A stretch of 22,907 bases of DNA, from positions 1 to 22,907 of the forward strand of contig CAJTSK010000038.1 of assembly GCA_910578835.1 (NCBI GenBank), given 5' to 3'. The DNA is from an uncultured Muribaculum sp. Its GTDB lineage: Bacteria; Bacteroidota; Bacteroidia; Bacteroidales; Muribaculaceae. The notes below the pieces were generated by a model. That model searched no databases. It saw only the letters and a list, made by a program, of their open reading frames with translations, and was not told the origin of the DNA. Position numbers and translations under genes: made by a program. Positions 6,343 through 15,626 of the stretch are shown piece after piece. How positions within the stretch are numbered: position 1 is the stretch's first letter; each line of letters starts with the position of its first letter.

Positions 6343-8775
6343 ATGAATAGACATTTTACATCACTTATTGCCCTCGGATTATGCTGCTTTGGAGCAACAG
6401 CATCGCAGCTTACACCCGAGGAAGCGCTCGGTCGTCTTACAACGGCAAGCGGAATCGTACACAAAATCCCGGCGGCAAAGCTTCAGCTTGCCTACACCGC
6501 GACATCAGGCGACATAAATCAGTTTTATGTATTTAACAGCGCCGACAACACCGGATATTCAATCGTAGCGGCCGATGACTGCGTGCCCGCCCTGTTAGGA
6601 TATTCTGACAGCGGCAATTTTGACTATGCCGATATGCCTGACAACATGAAGGCATGGCTTGAAAGCTATCAGGAGCAGATTGACTGGGCTATAGCCAACG
6701 GTGTAAATGCCCCGGCCACAGAGTCACGCGCAATACGCCCGGAAATCGCCCCCCTTATCAAGACCCAATGGGATCAAAGTGCGCCCTACAACAATCTTTG
6801 CCCCGATTATGCCGAAAATGTAAAATCAGCGTCGGGATGTGTGGCAACCGCCATGGCACAGATTATGAAATATCATGAGTGGCCGGTAAAAGGCAAAGGC
6901 TCCAACAGCTACAACTGCTACAATACAGCAATAGGAGTAAACTTCGGCACACTGTCAATGAACTTCGCTAATACAACCTTTGACTGGGCCAACATGACTG
7001 ACCGCTACACAAGCTCATCGACAGCAGCACAAAACGATGCGGTAGCCACACTCATGTATGCATGCGGCATATCAGTCAACATGATGTACGGACCCTCAAG
7101 CGGCGCACAGTCAATCAAAGCGTCAGAAGCATTTATCAACTATTTTGACTACGATAAAGCCACCACCTATTGCCTGCGAGACTATTATGGAGGGACTGAG
7201 TGGGAAGAAATGATATACAATGAACTCGCGGCAATGCGCCCGGTATTGTATGACGGTGTCACATATGATTATTCAGGTCATGAGTTTGTATGCGACGGAT
7301 ACAGCAACGGTTATTTCCATATCAACTGGGGCTGGGGAGGCATGAGCGACGGCTACTTCCTACTGTCGGTTCTGGACCCCGGAACACAAGGTACCGGAGG
7401 AGCCAATTCGGGATTTAACTTCAGTCAAGGCGCGACAATCGGCATACAGAAGCCGGTTGAAGGCTCCGTAAGCCGCGCACCGCTTGTAGCTGACGATGAG
7501 TTTTACCTTGACAAAACCACTTACTCCCGCAGCGAGACATTCAGAGTACGCAACCGCTCATATATCTACTATCTCGGTTTCGGCACAATGAAGGTGAGAC
7601 CCGGCATGAAACTCACCGACGCCGAAGGAAAAGACCGGTATATATTCAGCACAGCCTCCACATCACCTATGGTCGGAATGTCATCAGCAATAAGAGACTA
7701 CATGATGAAGGGCGACAACTTCCCTCAAAGCGGCACCTACACAGCCACCCCTGCCTTCTACAACGCCGACACCGAGAAATGGAACGACATACTAATCCCC
7801 ATCAACTGCAGCCCCGGGTTTCAACTTGAAATCGAAGGCGACAAACTCACCTTCACCCCTATTGCCTATGCTCCCGAGTTGAAGATTAGCAACATAAAGG
7901 TACTCAGCCCGCTTTACAACAAGACCAACTTCCATATCACCGCTACTGCAACCGTAGGAAATCAAGAATTTTACGGTCCTGTAATAGCCGCGCTTTACAA
8001 AAAGGGCTCAACAATAATCGCCAACAGAAGCTCTAACGTGATGCTTGATGTATTGCCCGGACAGGAACTTGAAATAGATATGGTCAACCAGTTTACCCGC
8101 ACAATCGAGGCCGGTGAATATGACCTTGTATTCATAGACACAAGCAATAAGAAGCTAAGCGACCCTGTAACCGTGAATTATCTCGGCACGTTACCCGTCA
8201 AAACCTCGGTCGAACTGGTAGAGTTCAAGCCTGCCGCCTCCTCGATGCCCCAAAATCAAATCAAGCTCGTAGGTACGCTCAAATGTACCGCCGGACAGGT
8301 CGCCGACCCGTTGTCAGTGTATCTTTTCGCGCCGGGCAACAACTATTCCGTAGCCTTGTGGTCCACCGATAGGCTTTGGTTATCGGAAGGAGAGACTGCC
8401 GACTTTGTAATCGAAGGGCAATATCTTGACGGGTCGGTAGGTATCGGACAATACACTGCCGTAGCATACTTCAACAACAATGAGCTTACACCCTACGCTC
8501 GTTTCCGCCTGAAGAAGGCGACCACCGACATCGACGATATAACAACCACTGAGACTGCGGTAACACCAAATCCTGCTGACAACTATATCACCGTAACCGC
8601 ACCGTCGATTGACATTGTAGATATCTACTCAATCACAGGCATGCACGTGCTTTCAGTCAACGGCAACGACTGCGAGTCGCTCGGCATAGATATCACAAAC
8701 CTTGCCTCGGGCAATTACATAATTACCGTCAAGGGCGATGATGAAGTTAAAACCCTCCGATTCATAAAGAGATGA
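6343..8775 (+). CDS. Secreted C10 (streptopain-like) cysteine protease with C-terminal sorting domain
   Basis: The product has 810 residues from the ATG at 6343. A signal peptide (about 1-21, cleaved near ATAS) is followed by a prodomain (about 22-135) like the inhibitory propeptide of C10 peptidases. The catalytic domain has its nucleophile in SASGCVATAMAQ (Cys166) and its histidine in YSGHEFVCDG (His313), followed by HINWGWGGMSDGYF, the conserved NW segment that completes a SpeB-type active site. Residues about 380-735 are beta-rich and probably Ig-like. The last 75 residues (PNPADNYITV, then YSITG and LASGNYIITV) look like a type IX secretion sorting domain, ending in basic FIKR. It is the first gene of an operon; its stop overlaps the next start (ATGA). 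The substrate cannot be told from sequence; relatives such as SpeB and the Bacteroides Bfp proteases degrade host or neighbour proteins. Confidence 0.92.
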   Translation: MNRHFTSLIALGLCCFGATASQLTPEEALGRLTTASGIVHKIPAAKLQLAYTATSGDINQFYVFNSADNTGYSIVAADDCVPALLGYSDSGNFDYADMPDNMKAWLESYQEQIDWAIANGVNAPATESRAIRPEIAPLIKTQWDQSAPYNNLCPDYAENVKSASGCVATAMAQIMKYHEWPVKGKGSNSYNCYNTAIGVNFGTLSMNFANTTFDWANMTDRYTSSSTAAQNDAVATLMYACGISVNMMYGPSSGAQSIKASEAFINYFDYDKATTYCLRDYYGGTEWEEMIYNELAAMRPVLYDGVTYDYSGHEFVCDGYSNGYFHINWGWGGMSDGYFLLSVLDPGTQGTGGANSGFNFSQGATIGIQKPVEGSVSRAPLVADDEFYLDKTTYSRSETFRVRNRSYIYYLGFGTMKVRPGMKLTDAEGKDRYIFSTASTSPMVGMSSAIRDYMMKGDNFPQSGTYTATPAFYNADTEKWNDILIPINCSPGFQLEIEGDKLTFTPIAYAPELKISNIKVLSPLYNKTNFHITATATVGNQEFYGPVIAALYKKGSTIIANRSSNVMLDVLPGQELEIDMVNQFTRTIEAGEYDLVFIDTSNKKLSDPVTVNYLGTLPVKTSVELVEFKPAASSMPQNQIKLVGTLKCTAGQVADPLSVYLFAPGNNYSVALWSTDRLWLSEGETADFVIEGQYLDGSVGIGQYTAVAYFNNNELTPYARFRLKKATTDIDDITTTETAVTPNPADNYITVTAPSIDIVDIYSITGMHVLSVNGNDCESLGIDITNLASGNYIITVKGDDEVKTLRFIKR

Positions 8776-9353
8776 AATTAACGATAACGGCAGCAATAAT
8801 CTTGCTGTCATGTGTGATGACAGCCGGCTGCGCTTCCTCAAAAAAGGCAGCCGGCGAATCATCGCAAGACAATGCAAGCTTGGAAGTGATTGACATGGTG
8901 ATTCCCGGAAAGATGCTCGGCGGCGAAACTGCGGCACTACCCCGTGCAACAGTATATAAGACCAACGGCAACTTCAACGACAATGTGCCGGTTACTCTGA
9001 GCGCCGACCGAAAGGAAATCATCTCATTTCCTGCTCCCGGCGACATCTCGCCGGAGTCAGCCCCCCTGCCCCTCGCCGAAGGGTATCTGCTTGACCGTCG
9101 TGGCATAAGTGCAAACTCGGCTTTCACCCGATACACCTATGAATCATATGCAGCACTCAAAGAAGTCCCTTCGCTGAAATTGCTGAAAGAATCAATCATT
9201 CAAGGTGCCGAAGTAGTGGATATCGTGATACTTCCGATGACACTCACCGAAGCCGAAAACGATACCACCCGATGCAATACAATCATACGCAACGGTTTCC
9301 CGGAGTGTGACACAGTGCTTCACCGTCTTGCCATCCAACTTACACCTCAATAA
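8772..9353 (+). CDS. Small lipoprotein of unknown function
   Basis: The 193-residue product has a clear lipoprotein signal peptide, MKLTITAAIILLSCVMTAGC, with lipobox TAGC and Cys20 as the acylated residue. An Ser/Lys-rich linker follows, then a compact domain of about 150 residues that I do not recognise. It contains ISFPAPGD, PLAEGYLLDRRG, and a C-terminal stretch where VVDIVILPMTL resembles a buried strand. Its start overlaps the protease stop by four bases and its stop overlaps the ispE start by one, so all three are likely translated together. A partner, chaperone or inhibitor of the C10 protease is possible from position alone, since C10 proteases sometimes have neighbouring inhibitors, but nothing in the sequence shows it. 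Confidence 0.85.
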   Translation: MKLTITAAIILLSCVMTAGCASSKKAAGESSQDNASLEVIDMVIPGKMLGGETAALPRATVYKTNGNFNDNVPVTLSADRKEIISFPAPGDISPESAPLPLAEGYLLDRRGISANSAFTRYTYESYAALKEVPSLKLLKESIIQGAEVVDIVILPMTLTEAENDTTRCNTIIRNGFPECDTVLHRLAIQLTPQ

Positions 9354-10186
9354 TGATACTGTTTCCCAACGCAAAGATAAATCTTGGTCTCAACGTCGTG
9401 AGACGCCGCATCGACGGCTACCACGACCTTGAGACTCTCTTTTACCCTGTACCCTGGCGCGATGTACTGGAAATAGTACCCGCAAAGGGAGATACGACCA
9501 CACTTACCGTGACAGGCAGGGCTGTGGACTGTCCACCGGAAAAAAATCTCGTGATGAAGGCTTACAAGGCGCTCGACGCCTTGTCACCGCTGCCGCCGGT
9601 CGACATATATCTCAAAAAAATCATTCCTGACGGTGCCGGGCTTGGCGGCGGTAGTGCCGACGCGGCGTTTACACTGGTTGGACTTAACCGTATGTTTGAC
9701 CTCGGTTATACTGACGAAGAACTTGCTGTCACGGCAACCTCGATAGGTGCCGACTGCCCATTCTTCATCTACAATACCCCGATGCTTGCCACAGGCATAG
9801 GCAACATCTTCACTCCGCTCGACATCGACCTGTCGTCGATGACCATCGCAATCGTGAAGCCGAAAGTGTCGGTATCAACAAAAGAGGCTTATGCAGGTAT
9901 CAAGCCGGCTCTTCCTGAAGCCGACCTCCGCTCTACCCTTCTCGACCCCGTGGAATGCTGGCGCGGCGCATTGAAAAATGACTTTGAGCACTCGATATTC
10001 CCCGCCCATCCCGAAATTGCGGCTGTCAAAGAAAAGCTCTATGAACTTGGAGCGTCATATGCGGCGATGAGTGGCTCAGGGGCTGCTGTATTCGGACTGT
10101 TCACCACCGACAGTGACATATTGGCAGACGAAATCTCACGCACTTTTGACGGATGTGACACAATGGTGTCGCCACTTACTTTATAA
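9353..10186 (+). CDS. ispE: 4-diphosphocytidyl-2-C-methyl-D-erythritol kinase
   Basis: IspE phosphorylates CDP-methylerythritol in the MEP route to isoprenoids. The 277-residue protein is a GHMP kinase: N-terminal NAKINLGLNV (6-15, with catalytic Lys8), the glycine-rich ATP loop PDGAGLGGGSADAA (92-105), GADCPFF, and the third GHMP motif AMSGSGAAVFGLF near the C-terminus. Its start codon overlaps the preceding lipoprotein stop by one base, so it depends on that upstream operon. Another MEP gene, ispH, lies about 5 kb away on the opposite strand. Confidence 0.96.
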   Translation: MILFPNAKINLGLNVVRRRIDGYHDLETLFYPVPWRDVLEIVPAKGDTTTLTVTGRAVDCPPEKNLVMKAYKALDALSPLPPVDIYLKKIIPDGAGLGGGSADAAFTLVGLNRMFDLGYTDEELAVTATSIGADCPFFIYNTPMLATGIGNIFTPLDIDLSSMTIAIVKPKVSVSTKEAYAGIKPALPEADLRSTLLDPVECWRGALKNDFEHSIFPAHPEIAAVKEKLYELGASYAAMSGSGAAVFGLFTTDSDILADEISRTFDGCDTMVSPLTL

Positions 10187-10305
10187 CGCGATAAATGAAC
10201 GATATACCCCAAGGGTTGTTATTATTATTGAAATAATAAGGCTGAAATATTGATTTTGGCAGCATTTTTGCTTTCATTAAATTGATACAATAATTATAAC
10301 CTGAT

Positions 10306-10920
10306 ATGAGCAACAAGCATAATCACAAAAACGATGCCGACAAAGAGCCGAAGGCTGTCGACAATAACGATATAGAGATTAACGACGTAATCGACGAAGA
10401 GAGTGTTGATGCCGAAGCAGCCAAGGAGATGGCTCAGGAAGAGCTTGATGAAGTCGAAAAGCTCCGCAAGGAACTTGAAGACACCAAAGCTCAGCTTGAA
10501 AAGGAGAAAAAAGAGTATCTCTTCCTTATGGCAGAGTTTGACAATTTCCGCAAGCGCACACTTAAAGAAAAGAGCGAGCTTATCAAGAATGGCGGCGAAA
10601 GCGCCATGAAGGGACTGCTCCCGATTATCGACGATTTTGAGCGTTCGATACAGGCTATCAACGAAAGTTCCGACGCGTCATCTATCAAAGAGGGCGTTGA
10701 GCTGATTTACAACAAGTTTGTGAAGTATCTTGAACAAAACGGCGTTACTCCTATCGACTCGGAAAAGGGCACCGATTTTGACACAGAGCTTCACGAGGCT
10801 GTTACACTGTTTCCCGCAGGCGACGATGCCTTGAAGGGCAAAGTCATCGACACGGTACAGAAGGGATACAAGCTTCATGACAAAGTGATTCGCCACGCAA
10901 AAGTTGTTGTGGGTCAGTAA
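10306..10920 (+). CDS. grpE: Nucleotide exchange factor GrpE
   Basis: GrpE releases ADP from DnaK in the heat-shock chaperone cycle. The 204-residue protein has an acidic, low-complexity N-terminal arm (about 1-40), a long charged coiled coil (about 42-85, rich in EKLRKELEDTKAQLEKEKKE-like heptads), then the conserved FDNFRKRT segment, the GLLPIIDDFERSI helix and a C-terminal beta-wing domain with LHEAV and VIRHAKVVV. It is followed after 27 bases by dnaJ, the usual Bacteroidetes pair, while dnaK is not in the window. A TTTG at 10255-10258 with a weak -7 box near 10277-10284 could be its promoter. No CIRCE element is visible. Confidence 0.96.
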   Translation: MSNKHNHKNDADKEPKAVDNNDIEINDVIDEESVDAEAAKEMAQEELDEVEKLRKELEDTKAQLEKEKKEYLFLMAEFDNFRKRTLKEKSELIKNGGESAMKGLLPIIDDFERSIQAINESSDASSIKEGVELIYNKFVKYLEQNGVTPIDSEKGTDFDTELHEAVTLFPAGDDALKGKVIDTVQKGYKLHDKVIRHAKVVVGQ

Positions 10921-10947
10921 ACCGTTAATATTCCAAAGATTTAACCG

Positions 10948-12123
10948 ATGGATAATAAAAGAGATTACTACGAAGTGCTGGGTGTGGCTAAGACAGCTAC
11001 AGCCGATGAGCTTAAAAAGGCTTATCGTAAACTTGCCTTGAAATATCACCCTGATAAAAATCCCGGTGACAAGGCTGCTGAAGAAAAGTTCAAAGAGGCT
11101 GCTGAAGCCTATGATGTTCTTAGCGACGCTGACAAACGAGCCAAATACGACCAATGGGGTCACAACATGGGACCGTCAGGATTCGGTGGCGGAGGAGGCG
11201 GTGGCTTCCACGCAAGCGGAATGTCAATGGAAGATATATTCTCTCAGTTTGGCGATATATTCGGTGGCGGCAGCTTTGGCGGATTTGGAGGTTTTGGTTC
11301 GGCAGCAGGTGGCTCTGCAAGACGTCGCCGTCAGCCGAAAGGAAGTGATCTCCGCATAAAGGTCAAGCTCTCGCTTAAAGAGATATCAGAGGGCGTGACC
11401 AAAAAGCTCAAGATTCCCCGTTTTGTACAGTGCCAGCATTGTGCCGGCACAGGAGCAAAAGACGGCACGGCGTTCCACACATGCGCCCGCTGCCACGGTT
11501 CAGGCGTGATTGAACATGTGCAGCAGACGTTCCTCGGCGCCATGTCATCGACAGCTACCTGTCCCGAGTGTAACGGAGAAGGAAAGACCATAACAGAAAA
11601 ATGCACTTACTGCAACGGCGAAGGCATCGTAAAGCAGGAGGAAGTGGTAGAATTTACCATCCCCGCAGGTGTAAGCGACGGCATGGTGCTCACGCTTAAA
11701 GGCAAAGGTAACGCCGCCCGTCATGGAGGCATAAACGGCGACCTGCTCATTGTGGTTGAAGAAATACCCGACCAGGAGCTTATAAGAGACGGCAATGACC
11801 TGATATACAATCTTATGCTTGACATTCCTACTGCAGCATTGGGTGGTTCGGTAGAAATACCGACTGTCAACGGCAAGGCGCGTGTCAAGATTCCGGCAGG
11901 AACACAGCCGGGCAAGGTACTGCGTCTGCGTGGCAAGGGTCTGCCCTCGACCGAAGGATATGGAACGGGCGACGAGCTTATCAACATCATGGTCTACATA
12001 CCCGAAAATCTCAACGACAAAGAGAAAGAGGCGATTGAATCACTCCGCAACTCTACAAACACCCAGCCTACAGAGTCGGTCAAGAAACGCATCTTCAGCC
12101 GATTGAGACACATATTTGAATAG
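10948..12123 (+). CDS. dnaJ: Chaperone protein DnaJ
   Basis: A type I J-domain co-chaperone that delivers unfolded proteins to DnaK and stimulates its ATPase. All parts are present in 391 residues: the J domain (about 4-70) with HPD at 34-36, a Gly/Phe-rich linker (about 76-122), four zinc-binding CxxCxGxG repeats (starting at Cys162, Cys179, Cys205 and Cys219), and the C-terminal substrate-binding and dimerisation domains (about 235-375). A basic RRRRQ patch follows the G/F region. It lies directly after grpE in the same operon and ends before a strong hairpin terminator. Confidence 0.97.
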   Translation: MDNKRDYYEVLGVAKTATADELKKAYRKLALKYHPDKNPGDKAAEEKFKEAAEAYDVLSDADKRAKYDQWGHNMGPSGFGGGGGGGFHASGMSMEDIFSQFGDIFGGGSFGGFGGFGSAAGGSARRRRQPKGSDLRIKVKLSLKEISEGVTKKLKIPRFVQCQHCAGTGAKDGTAFHTCARCHGSGVIEHVQQTFLGAMSSTATCPECNGEGKTITEKCTYCNGEGIVKQEEVVEFTIPAGVSDGMVLTLKGKGNAARHGGINGDLLIVVEEIPDQELIRDGNDLIYNLMLDIPTAALGGSVEIPTVNGKARVKIPAGTQPGKVLRLRGKGLPSTEGYGTGDELINIMVYIPENLNDKEKEAIESLRNSTNTQPTESVKKRIFSRLRHIFE

Positions 12124-12150
12124 TTTTTTCATAGATTTGTATAATTTGAC

Positions 12151-12186
12151 AAAAGTGGCGACAACTCCGCGTTATCGCCACTTTTC
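12151..12186. terminator. Bidirectional terminator between dnaJ and tatD
   Basis: AAAAGTGGCGA (12151-12161) pairs perfectly over 11 bases with TCGCCACTTTT (12175-12185) around a 13-base loop. It can serve the plus-strand grpE-dnaJ operon and the converging minus-strand operon ending with tatD at 12213. Confidence 0.88.
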
Positions 12187-12212
12187 TTATATTATAAATA
12201 TTATAAATCAGT

Positions 12213-12983
12213 CTAAAGAGGGAGGTTGAAGAGGGAGACGGCATTTTCAGTGGTGATGTCGGCTATCTGACCGACATTCATTCCAAGCGTATCGGCTACA
12301 TATGCGGCAGTGTGGACGATAAATGCCGATTCATTGCGCTTTCCACGGTGGGGAACAGGTGCAAGATAGGGAGAGTCGGTCTCCAGCAACAAGCGATTGG
12401 CACCTATTGCCGGAAGTACATCGCGCAATCGCGAATTTTTGAACGTCACGATGCCGTTGATGCCAAAATAAAAATCACCAATCTTACGGATGCGCTCCAC
12501 ATCTTCCACACTTCCGCCAAAGCTATGAAACACTCCGCGTGGCACCCCTGATGCCGATGACAACACATCAAGCACGTCGTCAAGCCCTTCGCGGCAATGG
12601 ATTATGACTGGCAATTCCCGGGATACGGCCCACTCTACCTGACGCGCGAACACTTCACGCTGTTGCAGGCGATAAGTCGTGTCCCAATACAGGTCGATGC
12701 CGATTTCCCCTACAGCCACATAATCGCGTCCCGAGTCAAGCTCACCGGCTATACACGACAAATCAGCCTCCCAGTTGTCACCCACCTCGGTAGGATGCAG
12801 GCCCATTGCCACCGATGTCTTATCGGGAAACCGTTCATGAAGAGCAAGCATAGGCTCAATCGTGCCGAGGTCGACATTCGGTAAAATCATATGCCCTACC
12901 CCGGCTGACAAAGCCCGCTCCACGGCTGCCGCAGGTGATTCAAATTCGGGCAGGTAAAGATGAGTATGGGTATCAATAATCAT
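12213..12983 (-). CDS. tatD: TatD-family metal-dependent hydrolase
   Basis: A TIM-barrel amidohydrolase of the TatD family; known members are metal-dependent DNases (3'-5' exonuclease) involved in DNA repair and RNA quality control. The 256-residue protein has the metal ligands in place: HTH near the N-terminus (His6, His8), VGEIGID (Glu93), PVIIHCREG (His129), VFHSFGG (His153) and LLLETDSPYLAP (Asp203). GLHP (61-64) and RGKRNE (213-218) are also typical. It is the last gene of the six-gene operon and its start overlaps the prenyl synthase stop by four bases. Which TatD paralogue it is cannot be told. Confidence 0.92.
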   Translation of the reverse strand: MIIDTHTHLYLPEFESPAAAVERALSAGVGHMILPNVDLGTIEPMLALHERFPDKTSVAMGLHPTEVGDNWEADLSCIAGELDSGRDYVAVGEIGIDLYWDTTYRLQQREVFARQVEWAVSRELPVIIHCREGLDDVLDVLSSASGVPRGVFHSFGGSVEDVERIRKIGDFYFGINGIVTFKNSRLRDVLPAIGANRLLLETDSPYLAPVPHRGKRNESAFIVHTAAYVADTLGMNVGQIADITTENAVSLFNLPL

Positions 12984-13945
12984 GACTTGCGATTAAGCGA
13001 CTGCCTGGCAATTTCCTCAAAAAACTCACGCGCTTCAGGTGAAAGCCCGGCTCGGTCAAGACAAGCTATCGCCTTGGCGGAATAGTCGCAAATCATCGAG
13101 CGGCATTCACTTTCGACATCAAGTGCCGCATAAATAGCCATGACCTCGGCTATCTTTTCATCGGAGCGTGTCCCAAACAGCGACACCAGACGCGACTTCA
13201 TCTCTTTGTCGGCACGATTAAGCGCAGTTATAAGGAGAAGAGTCTTCTTGTCATTGAGTATATCACCACCTATCTTTTTGCCGAACAGCTTCGGGTCGCC
13301 ATAAGTGTCAAGCCAGTCATCCTGAAGCTGAAACGCGAGTCCAAGATACATGCCATAGTCGTAAAAAGCCTTTTGCACGACCTCATCGCCTCCAGCCATG
13401 AGCGCCCCCATACGGCAGGCACAGCCGAGCAACACCGAAGTCTTCAATCTTATCATCTCGATATACTCGCCGGCAGTGACACCCTCGCGGCTTTCAAAGT
13501 CCATGTCGTACTGCTGCCCTTCGTAAATCTCGATAGCGGTGCGGTTAAACAGGTCAAGCACTTCAGCAAGCTTTCCGTCACATCCGCGCCCCATGAACTG
13601 CGACGCCATAGTGAGCATGGCATCGCCGGAGAGTATGGCTGTCGCCTCATTCCACTTGACATGGACGGTAGGACGTCCGCGACGCATGTCGGCGCGGTCC
13701 ATCACATCGTCGTGGAGCAGCGTGAAATTATGAAACATCTCCAGCCCTACAGCCTGATTGACAGCGACACTTTTGTCGGCGCCGAGAGCTTCAGCTACCG
13801 CAAGCATCAGCATCGGGCGTATGCGCTTGCCTCCGCAATCAAGCGTATAGGCTATAGGCTCGTAAAGCCCCGACGGCTGCTGCGGATAATTGATTTCGGA
13901 TAGGGCGCGGTTGATATACGCGATGTATTCTTTTTCTGTAGTCAT
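12980..13945 (-). CDS. Polyprenyl (trans-isoprenyl) diphosphate synthase
   Basis: The enzyme condenses isopentenyl diphosphate onto an allylic primer to build linear isoprenoid chains. The 321-residue protein has both aspartate-rich motifs: LLHDDVMDRADMRRG (first motif Asp79-Asp83) and FQLQDDWLDTYGD (second), plus the GGKRIRP pyrophosphate-binding segment (38-44). Phe74 sits five residues before the first aspartate motif; a bulky residue there usually limits chain length, so a short product (C15-C20) is more likely than a quinone side chain. That specificity is inferred. It lies in one operon with ispH, which makes its substrate, and overlaps tatD by four bases. Confidence 0.9.
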   Translation of the reverse strand: MTTEKEYIAYINRALSEINYPQQPSGLYEPIAYTLDCGGKRIRPMLMLAVAEALGADKSVAVNQAVGLEMFHNFTLLHDDVMDRADMRRGRPTVHVKWNEATAILSGDAMLTMASQFMGRGCDGKLAEVLDLFNRTAIEIYEGQQYDMDFESREGVTAGEYIEMIRLKTSVLLGCACRMGALMAGGDEVVQKAFYDYGMYLGLAFQLQDDWLDTYGDPKLFGKKIGGDILNDKKTLLLITALNRADKEMKSRLVSLFGTRSDEKIAEVMAIYAALDVESECRSMICDYSAKAIACLDRAGLSPEAREFFEEIARQSLNRKS

Positions 13946-13955
13946 CTTATTTCTT

Positions 13956-14246
13956 TTAAAAGATTATATTAGCGAGCGAATCAGAATTTTCTCTTATATG
14001 CTTCTCGAAGCCCTCTATATAAAGGTCGGCAGCCTTTTCATGACCCGACTCGCGATAGTCATATTCCGTAGCTTTGACTCCGAGGATGTAGCCTTCAAGT
14101 TCAAGCAGAGTCATCGAACCTGCAGTTTCAATTAATGTCTGCGCATCGGCATGCCCGTAATCGGCTGCCGCCTTGTTGATTTTTCTATCGCCGGAGCAGG
14201 CTGAAAATGTCACGGCAATAATTGCGATATATAAAAGTCGTTTCAT
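13956..14246 (-). CDS. Small lipoprotein of unknown function
   Basis: The 96-residue product starts at the ATG at 14246, which overlaps the exonuclease stop as ATGA. A longer in-frame start at 14273 would put nine polar residues before the signal peptide and is less likely. The signal peptide MKRLLYIAIIAVTF ends in lipobox SAC with Cys17. The mature part is about 80 residues, mostly helical and charged, with EGYILGVKATEYDYRESG and a second helix ending IRENSDSLANIIF. I recognise no family. It sits in the middle of the cmk-tatD operon, ten bases before the prenyl synthase start. Confidence 0.8.
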   Translation of the reverse strand: MKRLLYIAIIAVTFSACSGDRKINKAAADYGHADAQTLIETAGSMTLLELEGYILGVKATEYDYRESGHEKAADLYIEGFEKHIRENSDSLANIIF

Positions 14247-14773
14247 AATAATGTCATGGCTATCTTGGCACAAGCCTCGGCATCGGCAAGAGCATTGTGA
14301 TGATTGTAAAACGGTATTCCCATGAAGTCACACACATATGGGAGCGAATAACTGCCTACGAGCTGCTTGGGTATCTTGCGGCGCGCGGCTGAAAGCGTAC
14401 AATAAAACGGGCTGTCACACCATGTCATGCCATATGTGCGGTGAGCGGCACGCAGACAACGCTCGTCAAACTGCTTGTTGTGAGCGACAAACGCCACATC
14501 ATCAAGATTATCGACATCGAAGCCAAACTGCCGGCACATTTCTTCCCATACCCGGTCAAATGTAGCGGCGCAGTCGGTATCACAGCGTGATATCCCGTGG
14601 ATGCTCTCCGAAAAATAGCGTATATACCAGTTAGGCTCCGGCTTGACAAGTGAATAGAAGCGGTCTACAATCACGCCACACTCCACCTTTACCGCACCTA
14701 TTGCACAGATGCTTGTCGGCTCATTGTTGGCTGTCTCTACATCTATCGCAACAAAATTATCCATTGTTTTCAC
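14243..14773 (-). CDS. DEDDh 3'-5' exonuclease (DnaQ-like)
   Basis: A stand-alone proofreading-type exonuclease of 176 residues. The catalytic motifs are visible: Exo I VAIDVETAN (Asp11, Glu13), Exo II FVAHNKQFDERCL (His98-Asn99, Asp103) and Exo III HHNALADAEACA (His159, Asp164), which places it in the DEDDh class with DnaQ, RNase T and ExoX. There is no polymerase or other domain, so the substrate (DNA repair intermediates or RNA ends) is open. The start overlaps the ispH stop by 17 bases; a second ATG three codons in (14764) is also possible. Its stop overlaps the downstream lipoprotein start. Confidence 0.9.
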   Translation of the reverse strand: MKTMDNFVAIDVETANNEPTSICAIGAVKVECGVIVDRFYSLVKPEPNWYIRYFSESIHGISRCDTDCAATFDRVWEEMCRQFGFDVDNLDDVAFVAHNKQFDERCLRAAHRTYGMTWCDSPFYCTLSAARRKIPKQLVGSYSLPYVCDFMGIPFYNHHNALADAEACAKIAMTLL

Positions 14774-15626
14774 ACAATTTTGTCACGTAATCCCTTACAT
14801 CTTCCATAAGCCAGCGGGGAGTAGATGTGGCTCCGCAGATGCCAACACTCGATATGCCATCAAGCCATCCCGGATTTATCTCGTCGGGGTTGGATATCAG
14901 GTAAGTACGCTCGTTGACATCCTTGCACTCTCCGTAAAGAATCTTGCCGTTGCTGCTCTTCTTGCCGCTTACGAAAAGCGTAAGGTCGTGGGCGGCGGCA
15001 AATTCGCGGAGCCTCGGCACACGGTTAGCCACCTGACGGCATATCGTGTCGTAATACCGGAATTCAGTGTCGGGCGACTTTCGGCGCTTGATTTCAGCTA
15101 TCATTTCCTGCAACCCGTTGATTGACTTGGTGGTCTGTGAATAGAGTATGATGTCGCGCGAATAGTCGAGTTGTGTCAATCCGTCTATATCCTCAACAAC
15201 GATAGCCGTACCGTCGGTCTGCCCTACAAGGCCATTGACCTCGGCATGACCGAGCTTTCCATATATTACAATCTGCTGGTCGGGTCGGCGCGATACATAT
15301 GCCTCCTTTATCCGCTTTTGTAAATGAAGCACCACGGGACATGTGGCATCGATAATCTCAATATCGTTTTCAGCCGCACACTGATAGGTCGACGGAGGCT
15401 CTCCATGGGCACGCAGAAGCACCTTCACGCCCCTGAGTCGCGACAGTTCATCGTGAGTAATGGTGACCAGACCGCGTTTACGCAGACGCTCCACCTCATC
15501 GCTGTTGTGTACGATATCGCCAAGGCAATAGAGTCTACCGGTACAGTCAAGCTCTGCCTCCGCCTTACATATCGCCGACACCACGCCATTGCAAAATCCC
15601 GAGCCTTTGTCAATCTCAATCCTCAT
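14757..15626 (-). CDS. ispH: 4-hydroxy-3-methylbut-2-enyl diphosphate reductase
   Basis: IspH is the last enzyme of the MEP pathway, a [4Fe-4S] reductase producing isopentenyl and dimethylallyl diphosphate. The 289-residue protein has the three cluster cysteines at Cys12 (GFCNGV), Cys96 (DATCPVV) and Cys196 (DTICRQVANR), substrate-binding histidines His40 (IVHN) and His74 (RAHGEPP), and HAEVNGLVGQ (about 127-136) with the catalytic Glu129. Its start overlaps the end of cmk by 11 bases, the common Bacteroidetes arrangement. With ispE and the prenyl synthase nearby, the window holds three isoprenoid genes. Confidence 0.96.
   Translation of the reverse strand: MRIEIDKGSGFCNGVVSAICKAEAELDCTGRLYCLGDIVHNSDEVERLRKRGLVTITHDELSRLRGVKVLLRAHGEPPSTYQCAAENDIEIIDATCPVVLHLQKRIKEAYVSRRPDQQIVIYGKLGHAEVNGLVGQTDGTAIVVEDIDGLTQLDYSRDIILYSQTTKSINGLQEMIAEIKRRKSPDTEFRYYDTICRQVANRVPRLREFAAAHDLTLFVSGKKSSNGKILYGECKDVNERTYLISNPDEINPGWLDGISSVGICGATSTPRWLMEDVRDYVTKLCENNG

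Noticed and set aside
10678..11163. A 161-residue minus-strand open frame spanning the grpE-dnaJ boundary
   Set aside because: It runs antisense to two clear chaperone genes and its hydrophobic content comes from the complement of lysine-rich codons.
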